64,000 nt of DNA, taken from contig NZ_CP051183.1 in NCBI RefSeq assembly GCF_012295615.1, positions 749,001-813,000 on the forward strand. The letters are read 5' to 3'. The translations under genes and the position numbers were made by a program. The stretch is from Bermanella marisrubri. Lineage in GTDB: Bacteria > Pseudomonadota > Gammaproteobacteria > Pseudomonadales > Oceanobacteraceae. Positions within the stretch are counted from its first letter, which is position 1; the number at the start of each line of letters is the position of its first letter. The notes beneath the pieces are model-generated. The model searched no databases and was not told where the DNA came from. It worked only from the letters and a program-made list of their open reading frames with translations. Positions 1-9,867 of this stretch are shown in pieces.

Positions 1-2
1 GA

Positions 3-992
3 TATGTCAGTGAGACTCAGTTTGTTGTAAAGCAAGCTGGCAGTAACGAAGCGGCATTAATGGGAATCGCTGCTATTGCTACCACGTCTTCCTCTTCTCG
101 TGATGCACTGATAATAAAAGAGTATGTTTTATCGAGAGAGATGGCGATCAAGCTTGATGAGAAAATCGCATTAAAGGAACACTATGCAAACTCAGAATGG
201 GATTTCTTCAGTCGCCTATCTAAAGACGCCACCATCGAAGAATACGTAGAGTTTTATAAAAACCGAATAACTGTCCGTCATGACGAGCTATCCGATATTT
301 TATATATCGAAGTGCAAGCCTATACCAATGATTTTGCCCTTCTGCTTGGTCAGGAAGTACTACAGCAAAGCGAAGCTTTTATTAATACGCTTGGCGATAA
401 AATGGCCCAAGAACAGCTAATTTATGCAAAAAAAGAGGTTGAGCGATTACATAATAATATGAAAGTTCAGCAGCAACGCCTGCTTACCTTCCAGAACAGT
501 AATCAATTGTATAGCCCAGAGCAACAAGGTAGCGCACTTCTGACTGCCATTGGCACACTGCAGAGTGAAGTAATACAAGCGGAAGCAAAGTTAAAGGAAA
601 TGCAGAGTGTCATGCATGACGACGCAGCAGAAGTGAGAAGTCAAAAGAACTTAATCTCTTCACTAAAGCAACAGCTATCGGAAGAGAAAGCAAAGCTTAC
701 TTCGGAAGATCAAGTCTCATTGAATAAGGTGAATGCACAGTATCAAGAAATTAAATTAAATACTGAACTTGCAGCCGCCATGTATCAATCTGCACTTTCC
801 GGTATGGAAACAGTTCGTTCCGATGCTTATCGCAAGTTAAAGCACTTACTGGTCATACAGCACCCACGTCAACCGCAAGAAGATAAATATCCAAGACGTA
901 TATACAGCATCGTCACTTGGTTTGTTTCACTATTGCTTATCTATTTTTTGGGTCGCCTAGTATGGACGATTATTAAAGAACACAAGGATTAA
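3..992 (+). CDS. kpsE: Capsule polysaccharide export inner-membrane protein, KpsE family (5' end outside window)
   Basis: The frame is open from base 3 without a stop, so the gene begins upstream and the ATG at 60 is internal. The first visible residues read YVSETQFVVKQAG, the pattern found just after the first membrane helix of KpsE/BexC/CtrB proteins. A long coiled coil follows (about residues 100-245 counted from the internal Met), then a Pro-rich stretch and one C-terminal membrane helix (IVTWFVSLLLIYFLG) with a short basic tail. Family members are periplasmic adaptors linking the KpsMT ABC transporter to the outer-membrane exporter. kpsD follows 7 bp downstream, which supports the call. 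kpsM and kpsT are not visible and may lie upstream. Confidence 0.88.
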   Translation, partial: YVSETQFVVKQAGSNEAALMGIAAIATTSSSSRDALIIKEYVLSREMAIKLDEKIALKEHYANSEWDFFSRLSKDATIEEYVEFYKNRITVRHDELSDILYIEVQAYTNDFALLLGQEVLQQSEAFINTLGDKMAQEQLIYAKKEVERLHNNMKVQQQRLLTFQNSNQLYSPEQQGSALLTAIGTLQSEVIQAEAKLKEMQSVMHDDAAEVRSQKNLISSLKQQLSEEKAKLTSEDQVSLNKVNAQYQEIKLNTELAAAMYQSALSGMETVRSDAYRKLKHLLVIQHPRQPQEDKYPRRIYSIVTWFVSLLLIYFLGRLVWTIIKEHKD

Positions 993-999
993 CAGTTTA

Positions 1000-2631
1000 A
1001 TGAATAAATACATAAGTAACATTTTGTTAATTATAGGGTTATTTGTTTTTACGCAAACCCATGCAATTGATATCCAGAAAGATCAAGAATCTCATCAATC
1101 TAACGCAATACAAAGCCAGGCGAAAGGGGATGTTTTTGCTAACTGGTTGTTTACCGGCGCTTTTGCTCGCACAGCGTTTAGTGGTATTAACCCTGCTTAT
1201 CGCATCAGTCAAGGAGATAGCTTGCTAGTGCAGCTATGGGGCGGAATTGACTATCAGAATGAAACCAAGGTTGATGCACAAGGCAATATATTCATTCCCA
1301 AAGTAGGGCCGGTGAAAGTACAAGGCGTTAATAATGCGGATCTGAACAAGGTTGTTTTAAAGTCCATTAAACGTGTTTATAAATCGAATGTAGAAGCCTA
1401 TGTGACCTTGATGTCTAGCCAGACCGTTAAAGTATTCCTTAGTGGTATGGTGAATAACCCTGGTTTATATGAAGGACAAAGTGCTGATTCCATACTCGCC
1501 TTTATTGATAAAGCAGGGGGTATCCGAGAGCAGATGGGCAGTTATCGCGATATTGAAGTAAAGCGAAATGGGAAAACACAAACCAAAATCGATTTATATC
1601 AGTTTATTGAGCAAGGCCGATTACCCAATATTCAGCTGCAAGATGGTGATGTTATCTTTGTTTCACCCAAGGTTGGTGATATTACCATTACGGGTGAAGT
1701 AGGTTTTGAAGGTCGATACGAAGTTATTGGTAATCAAACATCTTTAAAGAGTGTGTTGTCAGCGGTTGCGATCAAAGACTCAGCAACACACATTACCATA
1801 GTGGAACCTCACAATAGCGAAGGAATGAAAGAGGTAAAGGCAAAGCAATATCGTATTGGTGATACTGCAGGTGTTACGCTACGGGCTGGTTCAAGTGTGA
1901 AAGTATCATCGCAACTGCGTGCAAAAAGTATCAGTGTGGAAGTGATTGGTGAGCATGACTCTGAATTCGAAATGGTTGTTCCTTGGGGGGCGACTCTAGC
2001 CGATTTATTGGGCAAGGTTGAATACTCTGCGTTATCCAACAAAAACGCAATTCAATTATATAGAGAGTCTGTCGCGAAGCGACAAAAAGACATGCTAATG
2101 GCATCGTTACAATCATTAGAGCAAAGCGTCTTAACCGCTCGATCAGAAACCACAGAAGCAGCAAAACTGAGAGCTGCAGAAGCCGAGACGATTCTAAAAT
2201 GGATTGATAAAGCCAAACAAGTCGAACCAAGAGGGCAAGTTCTATTGGCCGACGGATATAATCCTAACGAAGTCATTCTCCAACAAGGGGATAAAGTCGT
2301 CATACCGAGCAAAACCAGCTTGGTCATGATCCACGGGGAAGTATTGTTCCCAACAGCGATTACTTACAACGCAGACCTGGACGTCGAAGAGTATATCGGA
2401 AAAGCCGGAGGTACTACTGCCGATATAGATGATGCCAACATTTTAATAATGAAACCAAATGGCTCTTTTGTGGACGTGAACTCTGATCTATCCGACGAAG
2501 ATGTTATCGCACCCGGTGATGAGATATTCGTACTGGCAAAGCCTGATGTGAAATCATTACAGTTAACGAAAGACATTACACAGATTCTATATCAAGTAGC
2601 GGTATCAGCAGCTGTGGTGGTCGCGCTTTAG
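1000..2631 (+). CDS. kpsD: Capsule polysaccharide export outer-membrane/periplasmic protein, KpsD/Wza-like
   Basis: 543 residues, close to the roughly 560 of E. coli KpsD. An N-terminal signal peptide ends near THA/IDI (about residue 22). A polysaccharide-export domain covers about residues 60-150 (YRISQGDSLLVQLWGG, then FIPKVGPVKVQGV), followed by SLBB-type beta-grasp repeats (LSGMVNNPGLYEG, ITGEVGFEGRYEV, and IHGEVLFPTAITY near the C-terminus). The C-terminus is hydrophobic. The family forms or gates the outer-membrane channel for capsule export with KpsE. It lies directly after kpsE and one base before the next gene, so it is clearly part of the capsule operon. Confidence 0.9.
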   Translation: MNKYISNILLIIGLFVFTQTHAIDIQKDQESHQSNAIQSQAKGDVFANWLFTGAFARTAFSGINPAYRISQGDSLLVQLWGGIDYQNETKVDAQGNIFIPKVGPVKVQGVNNADLNKVVLKSIKRVYKSNVEAYVTLMSSQTVKVFLSGMVNNPGLYEGQSADSILAFIDKAGGIREQMGSYRDIEVKRNGKTQTKIDLYQFIEQGRLPNIQLQDGDVIFVSPKVGDITITGEVGFEGRYEVIGNQTSLKSVLSAVAIKDSATHITIVEPHNSEGMKEVKAKQYRIGDTAGVTLRAGSSVKVSSQLRAKSISVEVIGEHDSEFEMVVPWGATLADLLGKVEYSALSNKNAIQLYRESVAKRQKDMLMASLQSLEQSVLTARSETTEAAKLRAAEAETILKWIDKAKQVEPRGQVLLADGYNPNEVILQQGDKVVIPSKTSLVMIHGEVLFPTAITYNADLDVEEYIGKAGGTTADIDDANILIMKPNGSFVDVNSDLSDEDVIAPGDEIFVLAKPDVKSLQLTKDITQILYQVAVSAAVVVAL

Positions 2632-2632
2632 T

Positions 2633-3574
2633 ATGCGAATAGGTTTGATTGCGGATGAATTTACTCGATACTGTTTGGAGCTAGAACAGGGAGTTGAAGT
2701 TGTTAACCTAGAAAAAAGGGTGTATCCACTACAGGTTTTACTAAAAGGTTTAGACCTTGTATTGGTTGAATCAGCGTGGCTGGGCTATAAGAATTCATGG
2801 AAGCGAAAAGTAGCCTCTTATGGTGATGTAACCAGTTCGCTTGATCATATGCATTGGCTAACTACTTTGTGTCGAATTAAAAGGATTCCTACAGTCTTCT
2901 GGAATAAAGAAGACCCGGTCTGTTTTGAAAGATTTAAACATCAAGTGTCGAAGTTCGATGTCGTACTGACCACAGATAGCAATATGGTTCCTCGCTATCA
3001 AAAAGAGACAGACGCGAAAAAGGTACTGCAACAGAGTTTTTTCTTTCAGCCTGAACTACATAATCCCGAGCCGACTGATGTATCTCATCAATTTGACGGG
3101 AAAACACTATTTTGTGGTGGGTATTATGAGCAAGAATACCCAGATAGGGCCGAACGCTTGGACTGGGCTATTGAAGGTATAGGTAAAAAAAGCGTAGTTA
3201 TATTTGACCGATTTGATGGTGCCAAGTCAGGTTGGCAAAAACATAAGGGCTTGAAAATTGAACCGTCGTTTGATTATGAAAGATCAAAACCGTTCTACCA
3301 AGCGGGGGCCGCGCACTTAAATGTGAATTCAATCGATGGATTGGGAACTATGTTTAGCCGTCGAATGCTGGAGTTGATTGCTTGTAACCAAAAAGTCATC
3401 GATATAACGAATTATAAAAAGAAGAGCGCTCTAAGTGAGTTTGTAATTCAGGTTAGCAATGCGCAAGAAGCAAAAGACGCTTTAAATAAAGATAAACCCA
3501 ATGTTGATTATCAATATTTAATAGAAAAATATTCTGTAAGCGCATTTATGAAAAAACTAAAAAGTAATATTTAA
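2633..3574 (+). CDS. CgeB-like glycosyltransferase
   Basis: 313 residues resembling the CgeB-like glycosyltransferase group (GT-B fold). Notable segments are [56 protein letters not shown] and [17 protein letters not shown]. The same segments recur in a domain of the 1290-residue protein at 5989, so the two are paralogues. There is no signal peptide and no membrane helix, so it is cytoplasmic. It starts one base after kpsD stops, which indicates translational coupling. It probably transfers a sugar during capsule assembly; donor and acceptor cannot be read from the sequence. Confidence 0.65.
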   Translation: MRIGLIADEFTRYCLELEQGVEVVNLEKRVYPLQVLLKGLDLVLVESAWLGYKNSWKRKVASYGDVTSSLDHMHWLTTLCRIKRIPTVFWNKEDPVCFERFKHQVSKFDVVLTTDSNMVPRYQKETDAKKVLQQSFFFQPELHNPEPTDVSHQFDGKTLFCGGYYEQEYPDRAERLDWAIEGIGKKSVVIFDRFDGAKSGWQKHKGLKIEPSFDYERSKPFYQAGAAHLNVNSIDGLGTMFSRRMLELIACNQKVIDITNYKKKSALSEFVIQVSNAQEAKDALNKDKPNVDYQYLIEKYSVSAFMKKLKSNI

Positions 3575-3588
3575 ACGGAGTTAAATAT

Positions 3589-4746
3589 ATGAAAGTACTA
3601 CTAGTATTCGGCACAAGACCAGAAGCCATTAAGATGTGTCCGCTTGTATTGGCCATGCAAAAAGACCCAAGAATAGAGCCTGTGGTGTGTGTGACCGCAC
3701 AACATCGCGAAATGCTTGATCAAGTTCTTAATATCTTTGATATTAAACCAGACTTTGATCTTAACATAATGAAGAAAGGCCAAGACCTGACTGACGTCAC
3801 AGTTTCAATATTATCGAAGCTTAAGGATGTGATTGCAGAAGTTAAGCCGGATTCAATATTTGTCCATGGGGATACGGCTACAACTCTTGCTGCGACACTC
3901 GCCGCTTATTACCAAAAAATACCTGTTGGTCATGTAGAGGCAGGGCTGCGAACTCAAAATATTTATAGCCCGTGGCCTGAAGAAGGTAACCGCAAGCTTA
4001 CAGGTGCATTGGCGCAACATCACTTCGCCCCAACAGAAGTATCTAAAGCGAACTTGGTAAACGAAGGTATTGCCGAGAGCAACATTCATATAACAGGTAA
4101 TACGGTTATTGACGCTTTGTTGTGGGTGGCTAAGAAAATCGATCAAGATGAATCTCTGCATGAGCATGTAGAATCATTATTACCCAAGTTAGACAATTCT
4201 AAGCGAATGATCTTAGTAACAGGTCATCGTCGTGAAAACTTTGGTCAAAGCTTTGACAATATCTGCCATTCTATTCGTGAGCTAGCCCAAAGGGATGATG
4301 TAGAGGTGGTCTATCCTGTTCATCTTAACCCGAATGTACGAGAGCCAGTAGATCGTATTTTAAAAGGTGTGAAAAATGTCCATTTAATTGAGCCACTAGA
4401 CTACCTGCCTTTTGTTGCATTGATGAAAAAAGCTGCAATTATCCTGACTGATTCCGGCGGTATACAAGAAGAAGCACCGTCATTGGGTAAACCTGTATTG
4501 GTTATGCGTGATACCACCGAGCGACCAGAAGCCGTAACAGCTGGTACTGTAAAGTTAGTCGGTACAAATCAAGATGTCATTGTTAATGAGATTACGCGTC
4601 TACTAGACAATCAAGATGATTATTTAGAGATGTCCTACGCCCATAATCCATATGGTGATGGCCATGCGTGCAAACATATAATAGATGCATTGTTTGTTGA
4701 AAAAACTCATGTCGAAGAAATAGCTCAAGAAGTAGTAGGTGCTTAA
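3589..4746 (+). CDS. wecB: UDP-N-acetylglucosamine 2-epimerase (non-hydrolysing)
   Basis: 385 residues, full length for WecB/MnaA. It converts UDP-GlcNAc to UDP-ManNAc in the cytoplasm. Family motifs are present: [13 protein letters not shown] at the N-terminus, [29 protein letters not shown] and [20 protein letters not shown] purine-rich stretch (ACGGAG) lies about 9 bases before the ATG. The next gene encodes the matching dehydrogenase, so the pair provides UDP-ManNAcA for the capsule. This could be a capsule-dedicated copy in addition to a housekeeping one. Confidence 0.95.
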   Translation: MKVLLVFGTRPEAIKMCPLVLAMQKDPRIEPVVCVTAQHREMLDQVLNIFDIKPDFDLNIMKKGQDLTDVTVSILSKLKDVIAEVKPDSIFVHGDTATTLAATLAAYYQKIPVGHVEAGLRTQNIYSPWPEEGNRKLTGALAQHHFAPTEVSKANLVNEGIAESNIHITGNTVIDALLWVAKKIDQDESLHEHVESLLPKLDNSKRMILVTGHRRENFGQSFDNICHSIRELAQRDDVEVVYPVHLNPNVREPVDRILKGVKNVHLIEPLDYLPFVALMKKAAIILTDSGGIQEEAPSLGKPVLVMRDTTERPEAVTAGTVKLVGTNQDVIVNEITRLLDNQDDYLEMSYAHNPYGDGHACKHIIDALFVEKTHVEEIAQEVVGA

Positions 4747-4747
4747 C

Positions 4748-5989
4748 ATGTTCAAAAAAATATCCGTAATTGGTTTAGGTTATATCGGTTTGCCGACCGC
4801 AGCAGTCATCGCTTCCAAAGGTATTGAAGTGATTGGTGTCGACGTAAATGAGCACGCCGTTAATACAATTAATGAGGGAAAAATCCATATCGTCGAGCCT
4901 GGTCTTGAGGATATGGTCAAGCAGGATGTGGAAAAAGGGTTGCTAAAAGCCTACTTAGAGCCACAAGAGGCCGATGCATTTTTGATCGCAGTACCAACCC
5001 CTTTTAAAGGCGAAGATCACACCCCCAATTTAGATTACATAGAGGCTGCTTCTAAAGCCGTTGCTAAAGTACTAAAAACTGGCGACTTGGTTATTTTAGA
5101 ATCTACTTCTCCAGTAGGTGCGACAGAAAAAATGGCGGCTTGGATCGCCGAAGTTCGTCCAGATCTAAAAGTATCCGGTGTTAATGCAGACAACGAAGTT
5201 GATATATTTATAGCCCATTGTCCAGAGCGAGTATTGCCGGGCCATGTTATTCGTGAACTAGAAGAAAACGACCGTGTAATTGGCGGGTTAGACGAAGCCA
5301 GTACAGAGCGAGCTACAGCGCTCTATAAAACATTTGTGAAAGGCGAGTGTATAGCGACAAATGCCCGCACTGCTGAGATGGCAAAGCTGACAGAAAATGC
5401 AAGCCGTGATGTTCAAATCGCATTTGCAAATGAATTATCGCTTATCTGTGATAAGCAAGGCATTGATGTATGGGAATTAATCGAGCTAGCGAATCGCCAC
5501 CCTCGCGTCAATATCCTCCAACCTGGAGCAGGTGTTGGTGGTCACTGTATCGCAGTAGACCCATGGTTTATTGTCAATCAAAACCCTGAGGATGCAAAAA
5601 TAATCCATCAAGCACGCAAAACAAATGACTATAAGCCAAATTGGGTAGTGGAAAAAATAGAAGAAGCTGTAAAGGACATTGAGAACCCCACCATTGCGTG
5701 TTTGGGGTTAGCGTTCAAACCCGATATTGATGATTTACGTGAAAGTCCTGCGTTACAAATCACCGAAAAGCTAGCGGCCAAAGGCTATAATATATTGGCA
5801 GTCGAGCCGAATGTAGATGCGTTGCCCAAATCGTTAGTGGGTTTAGAAAATGTACATTTGGTTTCTTTAGAAGAAGCCATACAAGAAACAAATGTTGTTG
5901 GCATTTTGGTTAAGCATAAAGAGTTTACCGGTGAGTATTTTAGTGTTCCTACACTAGATTTTGTAAATTCAGGAGGGAAGTCGTTGTAA
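4748..5989 (+). CDS. wecC: UDP-N-acetyl-D-mannosamine dehydrogenase
   Basis: 413 residues from the ATG at 4748, which follows the wecB stop by one base. A GTG at 4739 in the same frame would add MLN and overlap wecB, but E. coli WecC begins at the equivalent of MFKKISVIGLGYIG. An N-terminal Rossmann fold (GLGYIGLPTA) is followed by the dehydrogenase core with the catalytic Cys267 in GAGVGGHCIAVDPW and the C-terminal UDP-binding domain (GLAFKPDIDDLRESPA). It oxidises UDP-ManNAc to UDP-ManNAcA with NAD+. The stop overlaps the next ATG (TAATG), so the genes are coupled. Confidence 0.93.
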   Translation: MFKKISVIGLGYIGLPTAAVIASKGIEVIGVDVNEHAVNTINEGKIHIVEPGLEDMVKQDVEKGLLKAYLEPQEADAFLIAVPTPFKGEDHTPNLDYIEAASKAVAKVLKTGDLVILESTSPVGATEKMAAWIAEVRPDLKVSGVNADNEVDIFIAHCPERVLPGHVIRELEENDRVIGGLDEASTERATALYKTFVKGECIATNARTAEMAKLTENASRDVQIAFANELSLICDKQGIDVWELIELANRHPRVNILQPGAGVGGHCIAVDPWFIVNQNPEDAKIIHQARKTNDYKPNWVVEKIEEAVKDIENPTIACLGLAFKPDIDDLRESPALQITEKLAAKGYNILAVEPNVDALPKSLVGLENVHLVSLEEAIQETNVVGILVKHKEFTGEYFSVPTLDFVNSGGKSL

Positions 5990-8900
5990 TGGTCTCCAGA
6001 ATTAGGAATTCTGACTCTTATCAAGGTCTAACAAGAAAGCAATTACAAAAGAAAATTGATGACTTACTTGAAGCGAGCAAAACTAATGAAGATATAGAGT
6101 ATCAATATAATTTGTTGTCACAAGACTTGATAAAAACTAAAGAATCTCTAAAGAGTGCTCAGCTGAAGTATAGAGGCGTTACAGGTCAAAATTCTGATCT
6201 TAAGTTAGAGCGTGATAAGTTAAAAAAAGAGTTAGAAGAGGCCGTTAAGCTTCAAGATAGACTGATAAAGGAAATAAGTCAAAACTCCCTAATCGAACTA
6301 GAATCTAAATCAAATCAGGTTAAGGCTAGTAATTTAGCTGGCGATATATTTTCGTTGAAAAAAAGAATTATAGAAAAAGACATTGAAATTGAAAAAATAA
6401 GATCCGACTTGTCTGAAGCAAGAATTAATATAGTTAAGGTTAAGAATACCCTTTCTTTTAGATTGGGTTATATTTTGATTTTTGCTTTTAAAAGCTGGAA
6501 AAACTTTTTCTCACTTCCTAAAGATTTATATGCCCTTATGTCTGAGTCAAAGTCAAAACGAACTGAAAAACGCGTAAAGATTAAGAGGGTGATTGAGCAA
6601 AAAAACGCTATTGAAAATAGTGTTGAAGGAAAAACAACTGTATTAAAAGATGATCAAAATATTAGTCTTGTAGACAAGCTAAAAGGACTAAAAGTTGCGT
6701 CTGTTATGGATGAATTTACTTTTAACTCATTTCTGCCTGAGTGCAATCTTTTTGGTCTGACACCTCAAAATTGGAAAGCAGAGCTCGAATCGTTTAAACC
6801 AGATGTGGTATTTATAGAATCAGCTTGGAGGGGTAAGTTGGATTTATGGGGCGCAAAAGTCGGCCATATGAGCCAAGAAATCATCCAAATTGCACAGTGG
6901 TGCAGAGATAATAAAGTTGCGAGTTTGTTTTGGAATAAAGAAGATCCAGTTCACTATGAAACATTCTTGAATAGCGCTCGATTGTTTGACCACATTTTCA
7001 CTACCGATATTGACTGCGTTTCACGTTATAAATCAGCTCTTCAACATGAAAATGTTTATTTTCTACCATTTGCTGCACAACCAAAAAATAACAATCCTAT
7101 AGAAAAGTATCAAAGAAAGGACGCATTTTGTTTCGCTGGCGCATATTACAAAAAGTACCCGGAAAGGACAAAGGACTTAGGAAACTTCTTAGTTTCTTTT
7201 CCAAGTTTTAAACCATTGGAAATTTATGATCGAAACTATGGTAAAGAGAACCCTGAATATATGTTTCCGTCAGAATACAGCCCATATATCGTAGGTACTC
7301 TGCCGTTTGAGGAAATTGATAAGGCATATAAGGGTTATAACTTTGCAATCAATCTTAACTCTATCAAACAGTCTCAATCGATGTTTGCTCGCCGTGTATT
7401 TGAATTACTTGCAAGCAATACAATTACGGTCAGTAACTTCTCGAAAGGTCTAAGGAATCTTTTTGGTGATCTGGTATTTACATCTGACTCAGGTGAGAAA
7501 ATAGTATCAGATTTAAATAGATTGGTTCAATCAGGCTTAGATTTGAAGAAGTTTAAGTTGTTAGCTCTCAGAAAAGTACTCTCGGAGCATACCTATCAAG
7601 ATAGGTTGGCATACATTTATTCTAAGCTTTCCAATACTAAGCTAGAAAACCTATTGCCGGTTGTTCATGTGTTTTCTTATGTGAAAACGATGGAGGAGTT
7701 TGAATCCTTGTATGAACAATACGATAGGCAAGATTATAGTAATAAAAAGCTTCAAGTATTAATTCCAGCTGGACTGGAAGAAGAATTTAAATCTACTGAT
7801 ACTAATGTGCAGTTTCTACCTGTTTCAAGTAAATCACAAGCAAGAGCAGAAATTCCAGAAACTGATTGGGTTGCAACCTTTGCTTTGAATGACTTTTACG
7901 ATGAATATTATTTAACTGATCTGATTTTAGCAACTCGTTATACTAACGAAGAAGTAATTGGTAAGGCATCATATTACAAAAATCAAGATGGTGAAATCAG
8001 CCTTAAATCAGAGGGGGAATCTTATAAATTATCTAAAGATCTTCCCGCTAGGTGTAGTATTGCAAAAGCTAGTTTGTTCACATCAGTTTCTTTAAGTGAA
8101 GTAGTGCAAACTCTTTATACGCGCCATTATCTCTGTGAAGGTTTTTCAATAGATGAATTTAGCTATTGTATGAACGGAGAGTCAAATGCAGCTTCTAAAG
8201 GCATTACATTATTAGAGAAGGATATTGATCTTGGTTCTAGTTTTAAAGAGTTAAGTAAAATAGCTGAAAGAACAAAGTTAGTGAAATCTGAAGTAAGTTC
8301 ACTTCAAGTAATTGAAGCTAAAGAACTAATGCTAATGATTCCAAAGCCTGCTCAAACAAATGTAGAAGCTAGCAATATGTCAAATGGGGTTAAATTCACT
8401 TCTGGACTGTCTGATGGTAAGCACGAATACTGGTATGCTAATAAAATAGTTCAACCAGAAGACCTTGGTGCTAATAACGGAAAGCTAAATCTTTTCTTAG
8501 AAACTGAGGTGGGCTTAAATATTCAGTTCGTTCTCTTTTTTCTGGATGAAAATGGACAGCGATTATCCCACGTCGTGAAAGCCTCTAATAAAAATAACCT
8601 TATAGATGTTCCTGTAGGGACTAAAAATATAAAATTCGGATTGCGGATTTATGCTGGTGGTGAAGCTACTATTAAAAAGTTATATCTTGAGCATAAACCT
8701 TCTACTCCCGTAGATGTTATTCAAAACTCAGATGTACTTCTGATAACTAACAATTACCCAAGTTACGAAGACTTATATAAAAATGGATTTGTGCATAGTC
8801 GTGCAAAAGCCTATAGAGATCATGGATGCGCGGTGGATGTATGGCGTTTTAAGCCGGAGCATGAGGTTTCATTTCATGAGTTTCAAGGCATTGATGTCAC

Positions 8901-9861
8901 CACGGGTGGTGCAGATTATCTAGCCCATAGCTTATCAATAAACTCTTACAAGCATATATTGGTCCACTTCCTAGATGAAAACATATGGAATGTGCTCAAG
9001 GAGCATGTCCACAATACAAGAATAACGGTTTGGGTACATGGGGCTGATATTCAATCATATGAGCGCAGGGCTTTTTTATATGAAACTGAAGAGCAACTAC
9101 AAAAAGCTAAATCTATAAGTGATAAGAAGCAAGATTTTTGGCGTTCAGTATTGAATCAAAAGTATAAAAACCTTCATATGGTATTTGTGTCTAATTACCT
9201 AGCATCTACAGCGATGGAAGACCTTGGTGTTGATTTAGACAAAAGTCAATACTCTATTATTCCAAACCCTATTGATACTGATCTATTTTCCTATAAAGAA
9301 AAACCTGTAGAGCAACGGAAAAAAATACTTTCGATTAGACCCTATGCCTCAAAGGTTTACGCCAATGATCTTGCTGTCAAAGCTGTGTTAGAGCTTAGTA
9401 AAGAGTCAATTTTTGATGAGCTGGAGTTTCGATTTATTGGGGATGGCCCATTGTTTGATGAAACTTTGGAGCCATTGCGTAAATTTAACAATGTAATAAT
9501 TGAAAGACGTTTTCTGAATCAGATTGAAATCTCAGAGTTGCATAAGGAGTATGGAATATTTTTATGTCCATCGCGAATGGATACTCAGGGAGTTTCTCGT
9601 GACGAGGCAATGGCATCAGGTTTGGTTCCAATAACTAACGCTGTAGCTGCAATTCCTGAGTTTGTAAATGAGTCAAGTGGAATGCTCGCTGAAGGTGAAG
9701 ATTATTTGGGTATTGCTAAGTTAATTCGGCAGGTTAATAGTAGTGATACCGAGTTTTTGAAAAGATCATTAGCTGCGTCATCTATGATCAGAAATGCTAG
9801 ATCTCTTAAGCCAATACTGGCTTTAGAAATGAGGCTAATTGACCCCAATATTGGTAATTAA
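5989..9861 (+). CDS. Multi-module glycosyltransferase: coiled coil, CgeB-like, GT-A-like, beta-sandwich, GT4
   Basis: 1290 residues, preceded by AGGAGG 12 bases before an ATG that overlaps the wecC stop. Visible layout: coiled coil at about 15-150; a hydrophobic stretch at about 155-180 (FRLGYILIFAFKSW); a CgeB-like domain at about 228-545 ([36 protein letters not shown]) paralogous to the gene at 2633; a degenerate glycosyltransferase-like module at about 557-770; a beta-rich module at about 785-905, possibly carbohydrate-binding; and a C-terminal GT4 domain at about 910-1285 (IPNPIDTDLF, FIGDGPLFDE, CPSRMDTQGVSRDEAMASG). In the GT4 motif the first acid of the E-x7-E pair is Asp1198 and the second is Glu1206. 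It probably adds more than one sugar during capsule polymerisation. Specificity is unknown. Confidence 0.75.
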   Translation: MVSRIRNSDSYQGLTRKQLQKKIDDLLEASKTNEDIEYQYNLLSQDLIKTKESLKSAQLKYRGVTGQNSDLKLERDKLKKELEEAVKLQDRLIKEISQNSLIELESKSNQVKASNLAGDIFSLKKRIIEKDIEIEKIRSDLSEARINIVKVKNTLSFRLGYILIFAFKSWKNFFSLPKDLYALMSESKSKRTEKRVKIKRVIEQKNAIENSVEGKTTVLKDDQNISLVDKLKGLKVASVMDEFTFNSFLPECNLFGLTPQNWKAELESFKPDVVFIESAWRGKLDLWGAKVGHMSQEIIQIAQWCRDNKVASLFWNKEDPVHYETFLNSARLFDHIFTTDIDCVSRYKSALQHENVYFLPFAAQPKNNNPIEKYQRKDAFCFAGAYYKKYPERTKDLGNFLVSFPSFKPLEIYDRNYGKENPEYMFPSEYSPYIVGTLPFEEIDKAYKGYNFAINLNSIKQSQSMFARRVFELLASNTITVSNFSKGLRNLFGDLVFTSDSGEKIVSDLNRLVQSGLDLKKFKLLALRKVLSEHTYQDRLAYIYSKLSNTKLENLLPVVHVFSYVKTMEEFESLYEQYDRQDYSNKKLQVLIPAGLEEEFKSTDTNVQFLPVSSKSQARAEIPETDWVATFALNDFYDEYYLTDLILATRYTNEEVIGKASYYKNQDGEISLKSEGESYKLSKDLPARCSIAKASLFTSVSLSEVVQTLYTRHYLCEGFSIDEFSYCMNGESNAASKGITLLEKDIDLGSSFKELSKIAERTKLVKSEVSSLQVIEAKELMLMIPKPAQTNVEASNMSNGVKFTSGLSDGKHEYWYANKIVQPEDLGANNGKLNLFLETEVGLNIQFVLFFLDENGQRLSHVVKASNKNNLIDVPVGTKNIKFGLRIYAGGEATIKKLYLEHKPSTPVDVIQNSDVLLITNNYPSYEDLYKNGFVHSRAKAYRDHGCAVDVWRFKPEHEVSFHEFQGIDVTTGGADYLAHSLSINSYKHILVHFLDENIWNVLKEHVHNTRITVWVHGADIQSYERRAFLYETEEQLQKAKSISDKKQDFWRSVLNQKYKNLHMVFVSNYLASTAMEDLGVDLDKSQYSIIPNPIDTDLFSYKEKPVEQRKKILSIRPYASKVYANDLAVKAVLELSKESIFDELEFRFIGDGPLFDETLEPLRKFNNVIIERRFLNQIEISELHKEYGIFLCPSRMDTQGVSRDEAMASGLVPITNAVAAIPEFVNESSGMLAEGEDYLGIAKLIRQVNSSDTEFLKRSLAASSMIRNARSLKPILALEMRLIDPNIGN

Positions 9862-9867
9862 TTGTAA

